23,067 bases of DNA, from NCBI GenBank assembly GCA_008081175.1, contig VMCW01000019.1, positions 1 to 23,067 on the forward strand, in the 5' to 3' direction. The notes beneath the pieces are model-generated. The model was not told the DNA's origin. It worked only from the letters and a program-made list of their open reading frames with translations, and did no database searches. The stretch's first letter is position 1. Every line of letters starts with the position of its first letter. Below, piece by piece: positions 13,979 through 21,612 of the stretch. This stretch comes from Flavobacteriaceae bacterium. GTDB taxonomy: Bacteria > Bacteroidota > Bacteroidia > Flavobacteriales > Flavobacteriaceae. Made by a program: the position numbers and the translations under genes.

Positions 13979-15982
13979 TTATTCTCCTTTAAGTGAGGTA
14001 TAGTCTTGTTCGGAAAGAATTGTAATCTTAAGAGCTTCTGCCTTGGCTTTTTTGGATGGTCCCATTCCTTCTCCAGCTAAAAGAAAATCAGTTTTTGAAG
14101 AAACAGAACTCGCAATTATCCCGCCTAAGGATTCTATTTCACTTTTGATATCTTCACGACTGTATTTTTCAAACACACCAGAAACAACAAATCGTTTTCC
14201 CTCAAAAGCGCTGTTAACTTTTTTAATTAATTTGATTTGTTCCAACTGCAAACCAAATGATTTTAGATCTTCTATAAGCTTATTGTTTTCTTCTTGTCCA
14301 AAATAATTAACTATACTTTGCGCTATGCGTTCTCCAATATCATCCTCTGCAATCAAATCTTCTAAAGTAGCATTTTGAAGTGCTTCAATAGAACCAAAAG
14401 AATTGGCTAGTCTTTTTGCTACCGTTTCTCCAACAAAACGTATTCCCAAACCAAACAGCACTTTAGAGAAGGGCTTTTCCTTTGATTTTTTGATTCCTTC
14501 TAAAAGATTGTTGACTGATTTTTCAGCCATTCGCTCCAGTGGCAGGAGTTGCTCTTTTTCTAAACGATACAAATCAGAAAGGTTCGACAAAATACCTTCG
14601 TGATACAGCAAACCTACAGTCTCCCCTCCTAGACCTTCTATATCCATCGCTTTTCTACTTATAAAATGCTGAATTTTTCCAATTTGTTGAGGAGGACATC
14701 CACTCTGATTGACACAATAGTGTTGTGCTTCACCATCAATACGCTCCAATTCTGAATGACATTCTGGGCAATGGGTGATGAATTCTACCTTATTTTCTAT
14801 CCTTCCTCTAGAGGTCGAATCAACCCCTGTTATCTTAGGAATAATCTCTCCCCCTTTTTCCACAAAAACAGCATCACCAATACGCAAGGCTAATTTTGCA
14901 ATTTGATCTGCATTATGTAAAGAAGCCCTTTTAACAATGGTACCTGAAATCAATACCGGCTTGAGTTGTGCTACAGGGGTCACACTCCCTGTCCTTCCTA
15001 CCTGATAGGTTACCCCCTCTAGAACGGTAGCAACTGCTTCTGCTTGATATTTAAAGGCAATTGCCCAACGCGGAGCCTTTGCTGTAAATCCTAATTCTTG
15101 TTGTTGTGATAACGCATTCACTTTAATTACAATTCCATCGATTTCATAGGGCAATTCTTGGCGCATTTCCTCCCAATGGTCAATGAATTCAAAAACACCC
15201 TCTAGTGAATGAACCAAACGAGCAGAGTCAGGAACCTTAAATCCCCATTCACGTGCCTTTTGAAGTGCTTCAAATTGAGAGGAAATAGGCAATTGTTCTC
15301 CTGCTAAAGCGTATAGAAAACAACTCAAAGGACGCTCAGCAACCAGTCTACTGTCCTGTAACTTTAGGCTGCCTGAGGCAGTATTTCTTGGATTACTGTA
15401 GAGCGGCTCGCCTTCTGCAGCTCTTTTTTCATTCATTTTGTGAAACCCTTCCCAAGGCAGTATAATCTCACCTCGGATTTCAAAAAATTCAGGATAGTCT
15501 CCTTTGAGCTGAAGCGGAACCGTATTGATGGTTTTAACATTAGCAGTAATCGCATCGCCCTGGACTCCATCTCCTCGAGTTAAGGCCTGAATTAACCTAC
15601 CTTGTTCGTAGGTCAGACTTATAGAAGCCCCGTCAAATTTCAACTCACAGGTATAAGAAACCTCTGCTTCCTCTCCAAGTATTTTTTTGATGCGTTCTTC
15701 CCATTGAACCAACTCTTCTTTTGTATAAGTATTAGACAATGAGTACATCGGATACCTATGCGCAATCGTATTAAAGTTTTTCGTAACTCCTCCCCCTACC
15801 CGTTGCGTTGGTGAATTGGAATCATAAAATTCAGGATAACGGTTTTCTAAATCTTGAAGCTCCCGTAAAAGGGCATCGAATTCAAAATCACTGATAATAG
15901 GAGCATCCTCTATGTAATACAACCGGTTGTGCTCGTGTAATTCATTTCTAAGGCGGATAAGTTTCGACTGAATATCTTCCAT
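13979..15982 (-). CDS. ligA: NAD-dependent DNA ligase
   Basis: Replicative ligase sealing Okazaki fragments using NAD. The Ia domain at the N-terminus (YYIEDAPIISDFEFD) is followed by the nucleotidyltransferase domain with adenylated Lys115 in ELKFDGAS. The OB-fold region has GRTGSVTPVA and the zinc finger has Cys405, Cys408, Cys423 and Cys429. Helix-hairpin-helix repeats cover about 445-570 (GLGIRFVGETVAKRLA), and a C-terminal BRCT domain runs from about 592 (GKRFVVSGVF) to 667. Length and domain order are complete. ATG start one base downstream of the prmC stop region, so the two genes are tightly packed. No oddities seen. Confidence 0.97.
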   Translation of the reverse strand: MEDIQSKLIRLRNELHEHNRLYYIEDAPIISDFEFDALLRELQDLENRYPEFYDSNSPTQRVGGGVTKNFNTIAHRYPMYSLSNTYTKEELVQWEERIKKILGEEAEVSYTCELKFDGASISLTYEQGRLIQALTRGDGVQGDAITANVKTINTVPLQLKGDYPEFFEIRGEIILPWEGFHKMNEKRAAEGEPLYSNPRNTASGSLKLQDSRLVAERPLSCFLYALAGEQLPISSQFEALQKAREWGFKVPDSARLVHSLEGVFEFIDHWEEMRQELPYEIDGIVIKVNALSQQQELGFTAKAPRWAIAFKYQAEAVATVLEGVTYQVGRTGSVTPVAQLKPVLISGTIVKRASLHNADQIAKLALRIGDAVFVEKGGEIIPKITGVDSTSRGRIENKVEFITHCPECHSELERIDGEAQHYCVNQSGCPPQQIGKIQHFISRKAMDIEGLGGETVGLLYHEGILSNLSDLYRLEKEQLLPLERMAEKSVNNLLEGIKKSKEKPFSKVLFGLGIRFVGETVAKRLANSFGSIEALQNATLEDLIAEDDIGERIAQSIVNYFGQEENNKLIEDLKSFGLQLEQIKLIKKVNSAFEGKRFVVSGVFEKYSREDIKSEIESLGGIIASSVSSKTDFLLAGEGMGPSKKAKAEALKITILSEQDYTSLKGE

Positions 15983-15983
15983 A

Positions 15984-16835
15984 CTATATTTTTTGAAGGC
16001 GCAACATCCTTACCTTTCCAAAGATATCCATTCGCTCCGACACTCTATAGGAGTACAGGCGAATTAAATCGTTTAATTCTTGAACCAACAAGGGATTGAT
16101 TTCAAAAAAAAGAGATCCATTCAATACCAAATGATCTTCTGCATAATCAAGAATACAACGATAGAATAGCAGAGGATCATCCTCTGGCACAAACAAGGCT
16201 TGGTGTGGTTCATAATTGAGGACATTGGTTTTCATTTGTTTTTTTTCAGATTGCATGACATAAGGGGGGTTGGAAACTAGGATGTCAAATTGTTCTTTTG
16301 TTGAGGGTAATTGAGTCATGTCTCCCAACCTAAATTCTATTGTTGCCTTATTATTTAAAGCATTTTCTTTCGCAAGTGAAATAATTTCAGGATCGATGTC
16401 CAGTGCAGAAACCAAAAACTGTTTTTGCTCTTTGGCCAGTGCTATTGCGATACAGCCAGATCCTGTTCCCAGATCTAACACTCGTATTTTTTTTGACTGT
16501 AATCCCTGGTACTCTTTAAGAATCCAATCAACCAATTCTTCTGTTTCGGGTCTTGGAATTAAAACTTTAGGACTTACCCTTAGTTTCAAATCCCTGAAAA
16601 AGGCTTCACCTGTTATATACTGAAGAGGGGTATATTTGATCAATTGATTTAAAGCTCTCTTTATATTAGAAATTTCTTGCTTATCCAATCTTTCATTCGG
16701 ATTCAAAGCGAGTTGAATAGGATTTCGACTCAATACATGTTCTAACAAGAACTTATAGTAAAAATCAATCTCTTGTGTTTGATATAGCCTACTCAGCTGT
16801 TCTCTAAAAAGTGTTCTTCCTTCCAAAAGGGTCAT
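15984..16835 (-). CDS. prmC: Peptide chain release factor N5-glutamine methyltransferase
   Basis: Methylates the GGQ glutamine of release factors RF1/RF2, improving translation termination. The N-terminal helical substrate-binding domain (about 1-85) includes PLQYITGEAFFRDL. The Rossmann methyltransferase domain has the SAM motif LDLGTGSGCIAIAL (from about 120), the acidic end of strand 2 in ALDIDPE and the catalytic NPPY at 189-192. The length of 283 residues is normal. Its ATG overlaps the TGA of the upstream acetyltransferase gene (ATGA at 16835-16832). It is followed almost directly by ligA, so these three genes probably share one message. Confidence 0.95.
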   Translation of the reverse strand: MTLLEGRTLFREQLSRLYQTQEIDFYYKFLLEHVLSRNPIQLALNPNERLDKQEISNIKRALNQLIKYTPLQYITGEAFFRDLKLRVSPKVLIPRPETEELVDWILKEYQGLQSKKIRVLDLGTGSGCIAIALAKEQKQFLVSALDIDPEIISLAKENALNNKATIEFRLGDMTQLPSTKEQFDILVSNPPYVMQSEKKQMKTNVLNYEPHQALFVPEDDPLLFYRCILDYAEDHLVLNGSLFFEINPLLVQELNDLIRLYSYRVSERMDIFGKVRMLRLQKI

Positions 16836-17311
16836 ACCAAAGCTTTAGTCATCCAAATAGGACAAGAGCAGTGTCCCGTATTACCCATGGGATGGTCGAT
16901 GTATGAAAACCCAACCTTTCTATAGAGCTTTTGAGCATTTTCCATATTAGGCATGGTTTCGATATAACACAATTTAAACGCTTCGGCTTTAGCAAATTGT
17001 AAGCAAAGTTCAATCATCTTACCTCCCATACCTATTCCTCTTGCCTCTTTCAGAAAATACATTTTTTGCAATTCGCAAACAGAGGGGTCCCCCTCTTTTA
17101 ACGGCGAAATTCCAGCCCCACCAAGAATTACTCCTTTGTCTTCTACCACGAAATACTGAGATCGAGAAGGTTGATACGCCTCAAACATGGCATCCAACTC
17201 TTTGTCTTCGTAAGCAGTTCCAACCTTTGGAACCCCCATTTCTACTAAAACAGAGCGTATGGCTTTAGCAAGAGCTTCATTGTCTTTTAATTCTATTGGC
17301 CGAATCTTCAT
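16832..17311 (-). CDS. GNAT family N-acetyltransferase
   Basis: Cytosolic acetyl-CoA-dependent acetyltransferase with unknown acceptor. The GNAT core is clear: VILGGAGISPL on beta-4, LQKMYFLKEARGIGMGGKMI, which is motif A with the R/Q-x-x-G-x-G/A acetyl-CoA pyrophosphate loop (ARGIGMGG), and the NAQKLYRKVGF motif B. The C-terminal segment with GHCSCPIWM is unusual in carrying a CSC pair, but I cannot assign meaning. It is the first gene of the 14-gene block on -, divergent from ribD across 77 bp, and its stop overlaps the prmC start. As I recall, the same acetyltransferase-prmC-ligA order occurs in related flavobacteria. Confidence 0.88.
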   Translation of the reverse strand: MKIRPIELKDNEALAKAIRSVLVEMGVPKVGTAYEDKELDAMFEAYQPSRSQYFVVEDKGVILGGAGISPLKEGDPSVCELQKMYFLKEARGIGMGGKMIELCLQFAKAEAFKLCYIETMPNMENAQKLYRKVGFSYIDHPMGNTGHCSCPIWMTKALV

Positions 17312-17324
17312 TCCTCTATTTTTG
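17295..17324 (+). promoter_or_regulatory. Candidate promoter for ribD
   Basis: ATTG at 17295-17298, an 18-base spacer and TATTTTTG at 17317-17324 fit the flavobacterial promoter form (TTG, 17-23 bases, TAnnTTTG). It is the best-matching promoter in the window. Transcription would start near 17331, leaving a leader of about 58 bases before the TTG start. That leader is too short for an FMN riboswitch, and none is seen. The upstream half overlaps the first codons of the divergent acetyltransferase. Confidence 0.45.
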
Positions 17325-17388
17325 TGCTAAATTTACAAGCTATTACGATGCTCACTAACAAAGTAAATAAAAACATATAAACGAAATT

Positions 17389-18450
17389 TTGAACATTAAT
17401 ACAGCTGAACACTACATGCAAAGGTGCCTAGATCTGGCACAAAAAGGGTTGGGTACAACTTATCCCAATCCACTAGTTGGAGCTGTTATAGTATATCAAG
17501 GTACAGTAATCGGAGAAGGGTGGCACCACAAAGCTGGGGAACCTCATGCCGAAGTAAATGCTATTAATAATGTGCAAGACAAAAGCGTACTATCAAAAAG
17601 TACGCTTTACGTTAATTTAGAACCTTGTTCCCACCATGGAAAAACACCTCCTTGTGTGGACCTCATAAAACAGCACGCTATCCCAAAGGTAGTGGTAGGT
17701 TCTTTAGATCCTAACCCTAAAGTATCAGGTAATGGAATTGCAACCCTACAAAAGTGGGGATGCGAGGTCATTCAGGGAGTTTTAAAAAAAGAAGCCGATT
17801 TTCTCAATCGGCGGTTTTTTACATATCACAAACAAAAACGACCGTATATCCTTTTGAAATGGGCCGAAACAGAAGACGGTTTTATCGCTCCTTTACAAGA
17901 AACTAAAAAGAATCCTGGAGTGTTTTGGATTTCAAACACACGCTCCCGTCAAATGGCCCACCAGTGGAGAGGTCAAGAAGCAGCCTTGCTAATAGGTGTG
18001 CAAACTGTACTAAATGACAATCCCAGCCTTACAACACGATATTGGAAGGGACCCAACCCACTCCGAATTGTCCTTGACCCCAATAATAGAACGCCAAAAG
18101 AGGCTACATTAAATTTAGATGAAAACCCTACTCTATTTTTTAATCGTGAGGACCTTTTGAATACGGGAAACAAAATTCACATTCATCTTAATCCCTTTTC
18201 AATAGAAAATGTTTTAACTTATTGTTATTCAAAGGAAATTCAATCTATTCTTGTAGAAGGGGGTAAAAAAACTATAGAGGGTTTCATCAAAGCAGATTTG
18301 TGGGATGAGGCTAGGGTATTCCAAGCGCCTCAAAAACTAAATGTAGGAATTCAAGCTCCTTTGTTTGAAATCAAAGAACAGCACAAGGAAAATATTGACA
18401 CAGATGTATTAAGAACCTATTTTAAGCAAACTTCTCAAGCAAAAATTTAG
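17389..18450 (+). CDS. ribD: Bifunctional riboflavin biosynthesis deaminase/reductase
   Basis: Catalyses two riboflavin-pathway steps: deamination of the pyrimidine intermediate, then NADPH reduction of its ribosyl chain. The deaminase domain (about 5-145) has zinc ligands His53 (with catalytic Glu55, PHAEVNA), Cys80 and Cys89 in EPCSHHGKTPPC. The reductase domain (about 150-350) begins RPYILLKWAETEDGFI and has ALLIGVQTVLNDNPSLTTR and ILVEGGKKTIEGFI. The 353-residue length is full. TTG at 17389 is chosen because MNINTAEHYMQRC restores the usual N-terminus. An in-frame TAA lies 9 bases upstream, and the next start, ATG 17416, would trim it. Two strong inverted repeats lie inside the gene, one of them terminator-shaped. 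The last 29 bases overlap the convergent thioesterase gene. Confidence 0.95.
   Translation: MNINTAEHYMQRCLDLAQKGLGTTYPNPLVGAVIVYQGTVIGEGWHHKAGEPHAEVNAINNVQDKSVLSKSTLYVNLEPCSHHGKTPPCVDLIKQHAIPKVVVGSLDPNPKVSGNGIATLQKWGCEVIQGVLKKEADFLNRRFFTYHKQKRPYILLKWAETEDGFIAPLQETKKNPGVFWISNTRSRQMAHQWRGQEAALLIGVQTVLNDNPSLTTRYWKGPNPLRIVLDPNNRTPKEATLNLDENPTLFFNREDLLNTGNKIHIHLNPFSIENVLTYCYSKEIQSILVEGGKKTIEGFIKADLWDEARVFQAPQKLNVGIQAPLFEIKEQHKENIDTDVLRTYFKQTSQAKI
17582..17608. repeat. 10-bp perfect inverted repeat inside ribD
   Basis: AAAGCGTACT (17582-17591) and AGTACGCTTT (17599-17608) pair perfectly around a 7-base loop, just ahead of the codons for the deaminase Cys motif. On minus the stem is followed by TTG-rich sequence without a real T tract. 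A stem this long within coding DNA is notable, but its function is unknown. Confidence 0.5.
17786..17820. terminator. Bidirectional terminator-like hairpin inside ribD
   Basis: GCCGATT (17794-17800), loop TTCTC, AATCGGC (17806-17812), then GG and six T on plus. On minus the same stem is followed by TTC and seven T. After a 2-base mismatch the flanking A and T tracts can extend the stem. It sits at the joint between the deaminase and reductase domains, within codons for EADFLNRRFFT. It could attenuate ribD, or end read-through of the convergent thioesterase gene (minus), or be inert. Confidence 0.4.
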
Positions 18451-18817
18451 GACAACGCATCGGTTTTTTGGTCTCTGGAGAAAGAAAGGCTAGGACAGTG
18501 TTTCCCGTACAAATAATTTTATCTTTTTGATTTGTAATAACATAGTCAAAATCCAAAGTTGCCATTGGGTTCTTTTTTAGTGTAACAGTAACCCGAAAAA
18601 CATCTCCAAAAAACAGAGGAGATTTGAAATTTAAACTGGCATGAGCTACAGGCATTAAAATACCTTCTCTTTCCATTTCAGCATAAGAAACGCCCATGCT
18701 TGATAACCACTCAAGCCTTGCCAATTCAAAGTATCGAAGGTAATTGCTGTGATGAACAAAACGCATTTGATCGGTTTCACCATATCGAACTGTAATCCAT
18801 TCTGTGGTGTATTTCAT
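18422..18817 (-). CDS. Acyl-CoA thioesterase, YbgC/4HBT family
   Basis: Hot-dog-fold thioesterase that hydrolyses acyl-CoA esters. The N-terminus has RYGETDQMRFVHHSNYLRYFELAR, the 4-hydroxybenzoyl-CoA thioesterase pattern with catalytic Asp16 and the HHSNY turn; position 19 is Arg where Gly is common. ILMPVAHASLNFKSPLFFGD and the C-terminal strand with LDFDYVI also fit. The length of 131 residues is typical. Its 3' end overlaps ribD by 29 bp on the opposite strand, so no terminator lies between them. It is divergent from dnaA across 192 bp. The natural acyl substrate cannot be deduced. Confidence 0.9.
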   Translation of the reverse strand: MKYTTEWITVRYGETDQMRFVHHSNYLRYFELARLEWLSSMGVSYAEMEREGILMPVAHASLNFKSPLFFGDVFRVTVTLKKNPMATLDFDYVITNQKDKIICTGNTVLAFLSPETKKPMRCPKFLLEKFA

Positions 18818-19009
18818 TAGAATTTTGTTTAAGTTTTTGATGTGTTTTTTAAAAATTTTTACCCATAAACTACCCCTCAGAATATCATAAAAAAAAACTT
18901 AAAATTCAATAGCCATTTCATTTTTTTTTTTTGTTTTTTTAATCAATATTTGTTTTCGAACAAAATAAGTTCACATAAACCATAAAATAAACAAAACAAA
19001 ATCATATAA
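18818..19009. other. dnaA upstream region, AT-rich, no DnaA boxes seen
   Basis: 192 bp between the divergent thioesterase and dnaA. It holds an A9 run near 18890, a T12-G-T7 tract at 18921-18940, and a 6-bp hairpin TTTGTT-TTCG-AACAAA at 18949-18964. I see no match to TTATCCACA on either strand, so there is no support for oriC here. No exact TAnnTTTG element is found for either gene; AATATTTG at 18945-18952 is the nearest. Confidence 0.45.
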
Positions 19010-20437
19010 ATGAACGTTAACGCTTCTACGGTGTGGGATAATTGTCTTTCATTTATCAAGGACAACATTCAGCCCCAAGCTTATAAAACCTGGTTTTTAC
19101 CAATTAAACCAGTCAAGCTCAGCGATAATGTTTTAAGTATTGAAGTTCCAAGCAAGTTTTTTTACGAGTGGCTTGAAGAGCATTATGTAAAACTCCTTAA
19201 AACAGCTTTACAAAAAGAGTTGGGCGAAGAAGCGCGCCTAGTCTATTCCATTCGAATGGAGAACACCTTTGGAAATAAGGTTGCCTTCACAGAAAATATC
19301 CCCAGTAACAACAGAGCTGGTGTATCGCCACAACAAGTAGATGCTCCACTCAACACTGCAACAACCGAACTTAAAAATCCCTTTATAATTCCAGGGATTA
19401 AAAACCTACAAATTGAATCACAACTCAATCCGAATTACAACTTCGAGAACTTTCTTGAAGGAGATTCTAACAGACTAGCACGTTCTGCAGCACTTGCTGT
19501 AGCAGCAAAACCAGGAGGCACCTCCTTCAACCCTTTACTGATTTTCGGAGGCGTAGGTCTCGGAAAAACCCACCTCGCTCATGCTATAGGGGTTGAAATC
19601 AAAGAAAAATACCAAGATAAAACTGTTCTATACATCGCAGCAGAAAAATTCACACAACAATATATAGAGGCGGTAAAGAAGAATACAAGAAATGATTTCA
19701 TACATTTCTATCAACTCCTAGATGTATTAATCATTGACGACGTTCAATTTTTATCTGGAAAAACAGGTACCCAAGATGTATTCTTCCACATCTTTAATCA
19801 TTTGCACCAAAATGGGAAGCAAGTCATTTTAACCTCAGACAAAGCTCCAGTAGACATGCAAGATATTGAACAAAGACTTTTGTCTAGGTTTAAATGGGGT
19901 CTGTCTGCGGAATTACAACTCCCGAATTATGAAACGAGAATCTCTATTCTAAAAAACAAACTGTATAGAGATGGAGTAAGCATCAATGATGATATCATTG
20001 AGTACGTAGCTAAAAATATTAAAACAAACGTTCGAGAATTAGAAGGAGCTATTATATCCTTAATTGCTCAGTCCTCTTTCAATAAAGTAGAGATCACCCA
20101 GGAACTTGCTCAAGAGGTTGTCATGAAGTTTGTCAAGAATACTAAAAGAGAGGTATCTATTGACTACATTCAAAAAGTGGTATCGGATTATTTTCAAATG
20201 GATGTGGAAACCCTCCAATCGAAAACACGAAGAAGACATATTGTTCAAGCGAGGCAATTGGCTATGTATTTTGCAAAAAAATTCACTAAAGCTTCCTTAG
20301 CCAGTATCGGAAATCAAATTGGTAAACGGGACCACGCTACTGTTTTACATGCTTGTAAAACTGTTGATAATCTAACTTTTACTGATAAACAGTTCAGAAA
20401 ATACGTAGAAGATCTAAGCCAAAAGTTAACCCTTTAA
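19010..20437 (+). CDS. dnaA: Chromosomal replication initiator protein DnaA
   Basis: ATP-dependent initiator that opens oriC. Domain I (about 1-85) has WFLPIKPV and YEWLEEHYVKLL. A short linker (about 90-135) precedes the AAA+ domain with Walker A GGVGLGKTH (180-188), Walker B IIDDVQF (241-247), the DIEQRLLSRFKWG sensor/arginine-finger region and NVRELEGAI. The DNA-binding domain ends with the DnaA signature around GKRDHATVLHACKTV (438-452). The length of 475 residues matches flavobacterial DnaA. ATG start after an A-rich leader. It leads a three-gene run on plus: the phosphatase starts 9 bases after it, the methyltransferase after that. Confidence 0.98.
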   Translation: MNVNASTVWDNCLSFIKDNIQPQAYKTWFLPIKPVKLSDNVLSIEVPSKFFYEWLEEHYVKLLKTALQKELGEEARLVYSIRMENTFGNKVAFTENIPSNNRAGVSPQQVDAPLNTATTELKNPFIIPGIKNLQIESQLNPNYNFENFLEGDSNRLARSAALAVAAKPGGTSFNPLLIFGGVGLGKTHLAHAIGVEIKEKYQDKTVLYIAAEKFTQQYIEAVKKNTRNDFIHFYQLLDVLIIDDVQFLSGKTGTQDVFFHIFNHLHQNGKQVILTSDKAPVDMQDIEQRLLSRFKWGLSAELQLPNYETRISILKNKLYRDGVSINDDIIEYVAKNIKTNVRELEGAIISLIAQSSFNKVEITQELAQEVVMKFVKNTKREVSIDYIQKVVSDYFQMDVETLQSKTRRRHIVQARQLAMYFAKKFTKASLASIGNQIGKRDHATVLHACKTVDNLTFTDKQFRKYVEDLSQKLTL

Positions 20438-20446
20438 CTATAGATC

Positions 20447-20884
20447 ATGAACCCTACAAAAATACTCATGGTCTGTTTGGGTAATATTTGTAGGTCTCCA
20501 CTTGCCCAAGGGATACTCGAATCAAAAGCCTCAAAGAACATAGCAGTTGATTCAGCAGGTACAGCAGCCTATCACATAGGAAATGCACCCGATTCAAGGA
20601 GTATTGCAGTTGCCAAAGAAAACAACATAGATATCAGTAATCTTAAAGCTCGCAAGTTTACCGCTGTAGATTTCGAAAATTTTAATCGTATTTATGTCAT
20701 GGATTGGTCCAATTATAAAAATGTAAAAGCATTGGCTTCTAGTGCTGAACACGAAAACAAAGTACAGCTCATACTGGGGGACAGTGAAGTACCAGACCCC
20801 TACTACGGAGGCACTGAAGACTTTAAACATTGTTTCACACTATTGGAGGATGCCTGTAATCGAATTGTAAAAGAATTGAACTGA
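20447..20884 (+). CDS. Low-molecular-weight protein-tyrosine-phosphatase
   Basis: Cytosolic phosphatase of the Wzb/arsenate-reductase fold. The P-loop CLGNICRS gives nucleophile Cys10 and Arg16 (C-x5-R); the general acid Asp117 lies in DPYYGG, with both Tyr present. VDSAGTAAYHIGNAPDSRS is the usual second conserved segment. The length of 145 residues is slightly short but complete. Placement directly after dnaA and 1 bp overlapping the methyltransferase (TGATG) is one I recall in flavobacteria. There is no tyrosine kinase or capsule gene nearby, so its substrate is unknown. Confidence 0.93.
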   Translation: MNPTKILMVCLGNICRSPLAQGILESKASKNIAVDSAGTAAYHIGNAPDSRSIAVAKENNIDISNLKARKFTAVDFENFNRIYVMDWSNYKNVKALASSAEHENKVQLILGDSEVPDPYYGGTEDFKHCFTLLEDACNRIVKELN

Positions 20885-21612
20885 TGAGTGCTCAAACCTC
20901 TAATCCTGTCGTATTGCATCTCATTCCAACACCCCTAGGAGATAATCCTATTATTGAGATTTTGCCAATCTCAATAAAAAAACCCATAGAAGGCCTAAAC
21001 CATTTTATTGTAGAAAATGAAAAAATGGCACGTCGTTTCATTAAAAAAGTAGCACCCAATAAAAACCAAAACGACCTCCATCTTTATCCACTTAATAAAT
21101 TTACCACTGAAGAAGAACTAATCAACTATCTAAACCCTTGCTTAGAGGGCTATTCTATGGGGCTTCTTTCCGATGCTGGCTGTCCTGGTGTTGCAGACCC
21201 TGGAGCAGTTATTGTCTCCAGAGCACACCAAAAGGGCATCACCGTAAAACCACATGTTGGTCCTTCTTCAATTCTCCTTGCACTAATGAGTTCCGGTATG
21301 AACGGACAAAGCTTTGCTTTTAACGGATACCTTCCCATTGATAAAAAACAAAGAACCCAAGCCTTACTGAAGCTCCAAAGGCTTTCTTTAAAAGAAAAGC
21401 AAACACAAATTTTTATAGAAACACCTTATAGAAATGAAGCCTTGTTGCAAGAAATCCTCAAAACTCTTGATCCCAACACCCTGCTCTGTGTCGCTTGTGA
21501 TTTGACTTTACCTACTGAGTTTATTTCTACTTCAACCGTTTTACAATGGAAGAAAAGAAAAGTAGACTTAAATAAAAGACCTGCAATTTTTTTAATTGAA
21601 GGTTCTTATTAG
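20884..21612 (+). CDS. SAM-dependent methyltransferase, RsmI-like tetrapyrrole methylase family
   Basis: The family includes RsmI, which 2'-O-methylates C1402 of 16S rRNA. LHLIPTPLGDN at the N-terminus, LLSDAGCPGVADPGAVIV, KPHVGPSSILLALMSSGMNGQSFAFNGYLP and FIETPYRNEALL match RsmI-type proteins closely. The length is 242 residues, shorter than E. coli RsmI (about 286), and the N-terminal part is divergent, so it may be the paralogue that many Bacteroidota carry in addition to RsmI. I therefore leave the symbol empty. Its ATG overlaps the phosphatase TGA, and its stop overlaps that of the convergent mltG by 4 bases. Confidence 0.87.
   Translation: MSAQTSNPVVLHLIPTPLGDNPIIEILPISIKKPIEGLNHFIVENEKMARRFIKKVAPNKNQNDLHLYPLNKFTTEEELINYLNPCLEGYSMGLLSDAGCPGVADPGAVIVSRAHQKGITVKPHVGPSSILLALMSSGMNGQSFAFNGYLPIDKKQRTQALLKLQRLSLKEKQTQIFIETPYRNEALLQEILKTLDPNTLLCVACDLTLPTEFISTSTVLQWKKRKVDLNKRPAIFLIEGSY

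Noticed and set aside
14861..14900. DnaA-box-like TTTTCCACA in ligA
   Set aside because: A single near match inside coding sequence, with no cluster and no AT-rich unwinding region beside it; not evidence for oriC.
16832..17311. CSC motif in the acetyltransferase as a metal site
   Set aside because: Two cysteines alone, with no further ligands visible, do not support metal binding.
17312..17388. FMN riboswitch ahead of ribD
   Set aside because: The gap is only 77 bases and shows none of the conserved RFN stems; ribD here is not preceded by other riboflavin genes.
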